Positions 12,708 through 12,749 of a DNA stretch of 12,749 nucleotides are shown one piece after another. The DNA is from an uncultured Clostridia bacterium (GTDB lineage: Bacteria > Bacillota > Clostridia > Oscillospirales > Acutalibacteraceae), in NCBI GenBank assembly GCA_945875045.1, contig CAMCIX010000013.1, forward strand, positions 1-12,749, given 5' to 3'. The translations under genes and the position numbers were made by a program. How positions within the stretch are numbered: the stretch's first letter is position 1; each line of letters begins with the position of its first letter. The notes under the pieces were generated by a model. It saw nothing but the letters and a program-made list of their open reading frames with translations. It was not told the DNA's origin and searched no databases.

Positions 12708-12749
12708 CTGTCTCTTATACACATCTGACGCTGCCGACGATATGCAGTG
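12708..12749 (+). other. Nextera (Tn5) sequencing adapter, not genomic
   Basis: Positions 12708-12726 are the 19-bp Tn5 mosaic end CTGTCTCTTATACACATCT. Positions 12727-12740, GACGCTGCCGACGA, are the rest of the reverse-complemented Nextera read 1 adapter. TATGCAGT at 12741-12748 is the reverse complement of an i5 index I remember as ACTGCATA (N506/S506), and the final G fits the start of the P5 segment. The genomic sequence therefore ends at about 12707. Confidence 0.97.

Noticed and set aside
12708..12726. A Tn5 or IS50 insertion sequence end
   Set aside because: The mosaic end is followed by Nextera adapter and index sequence instead of transposon DNA, so it is a library artefact.

Overview
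The window looks like the end of a contig from an anaerobic Bacillota (Clostridia-type, probably gut) genome. The basis is a class III fructose-1,6-bisphosphatase, strong AAGGAG/GGAGG ribosome binding sites, sigma-A-type promoters and short intergenic gaps. Family or genus cannot be fixed from sequence reading alone. Every supported gene is on the minus strand, so transcription runs from high to low coordinates.

Region A (about 12707 down to 4461) is one carbohydrate operon behind a promoter at 12642-12670. In transcription order it encodes a zinc dehydrogenase (YdjL-like), an AlsE/Rpe-family 3-epimerase, an MFS transporter (YdjK-like), a second zinc dehydrogenase (YdjJ-like), a class II aldolase (YdjI-like), a PfkB kinase (YdjH-like), an aldo/keto reductase (YdjG-like) and a DeoR regulator (YdjF-like). 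A strong intrinsic terminator closes it. As I remember it, the E. coli K-12 ydjF-G-H-I-J-K-L cluster has the same gene order; the epimerase between the ydjK and ydjL equivalents is the difference. Likely logic: import, oxidation of a polyol or sugar acid to a ketose, C3 epimerisation, phosphorylation, retro-aldol cleavage to dihydroxyacetone phosphate plus an aldehyde, and reduction of the aldehyde. The natural substrate is unknown.

Region B (4426-1117) holds a divergent dicarboxylate/amino acid:cation symporter-family protein followed 4 nt later by fbp. They lie directly behind the operon terminator, and I see no clear promoter of their own. The symporter lacks several residues that bind acidic amino acids in studied relatives.

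Region C (about 1116-1) is visibly AT-richer and looks like accessory, mobile-element-type DNA. It carries a 77-residue XRE regulator with its own promoter. Beyond that is a promoter-driven leader with two tiny ORFs, an intrinsic terminator, and a hairpin that buries the ribosome binding site of a third short ORF. This resembles ribosome-mediated attenuators in front of antibiotic-resistance genes on conjugative elements. Any cargo gene is either lost or lies beyond position 1.

The last 42 bases (12708-12749) are not genomic: they match the Illumina Nextera (Tn5) adapter, including an apparent i5 index, left on the contig end.
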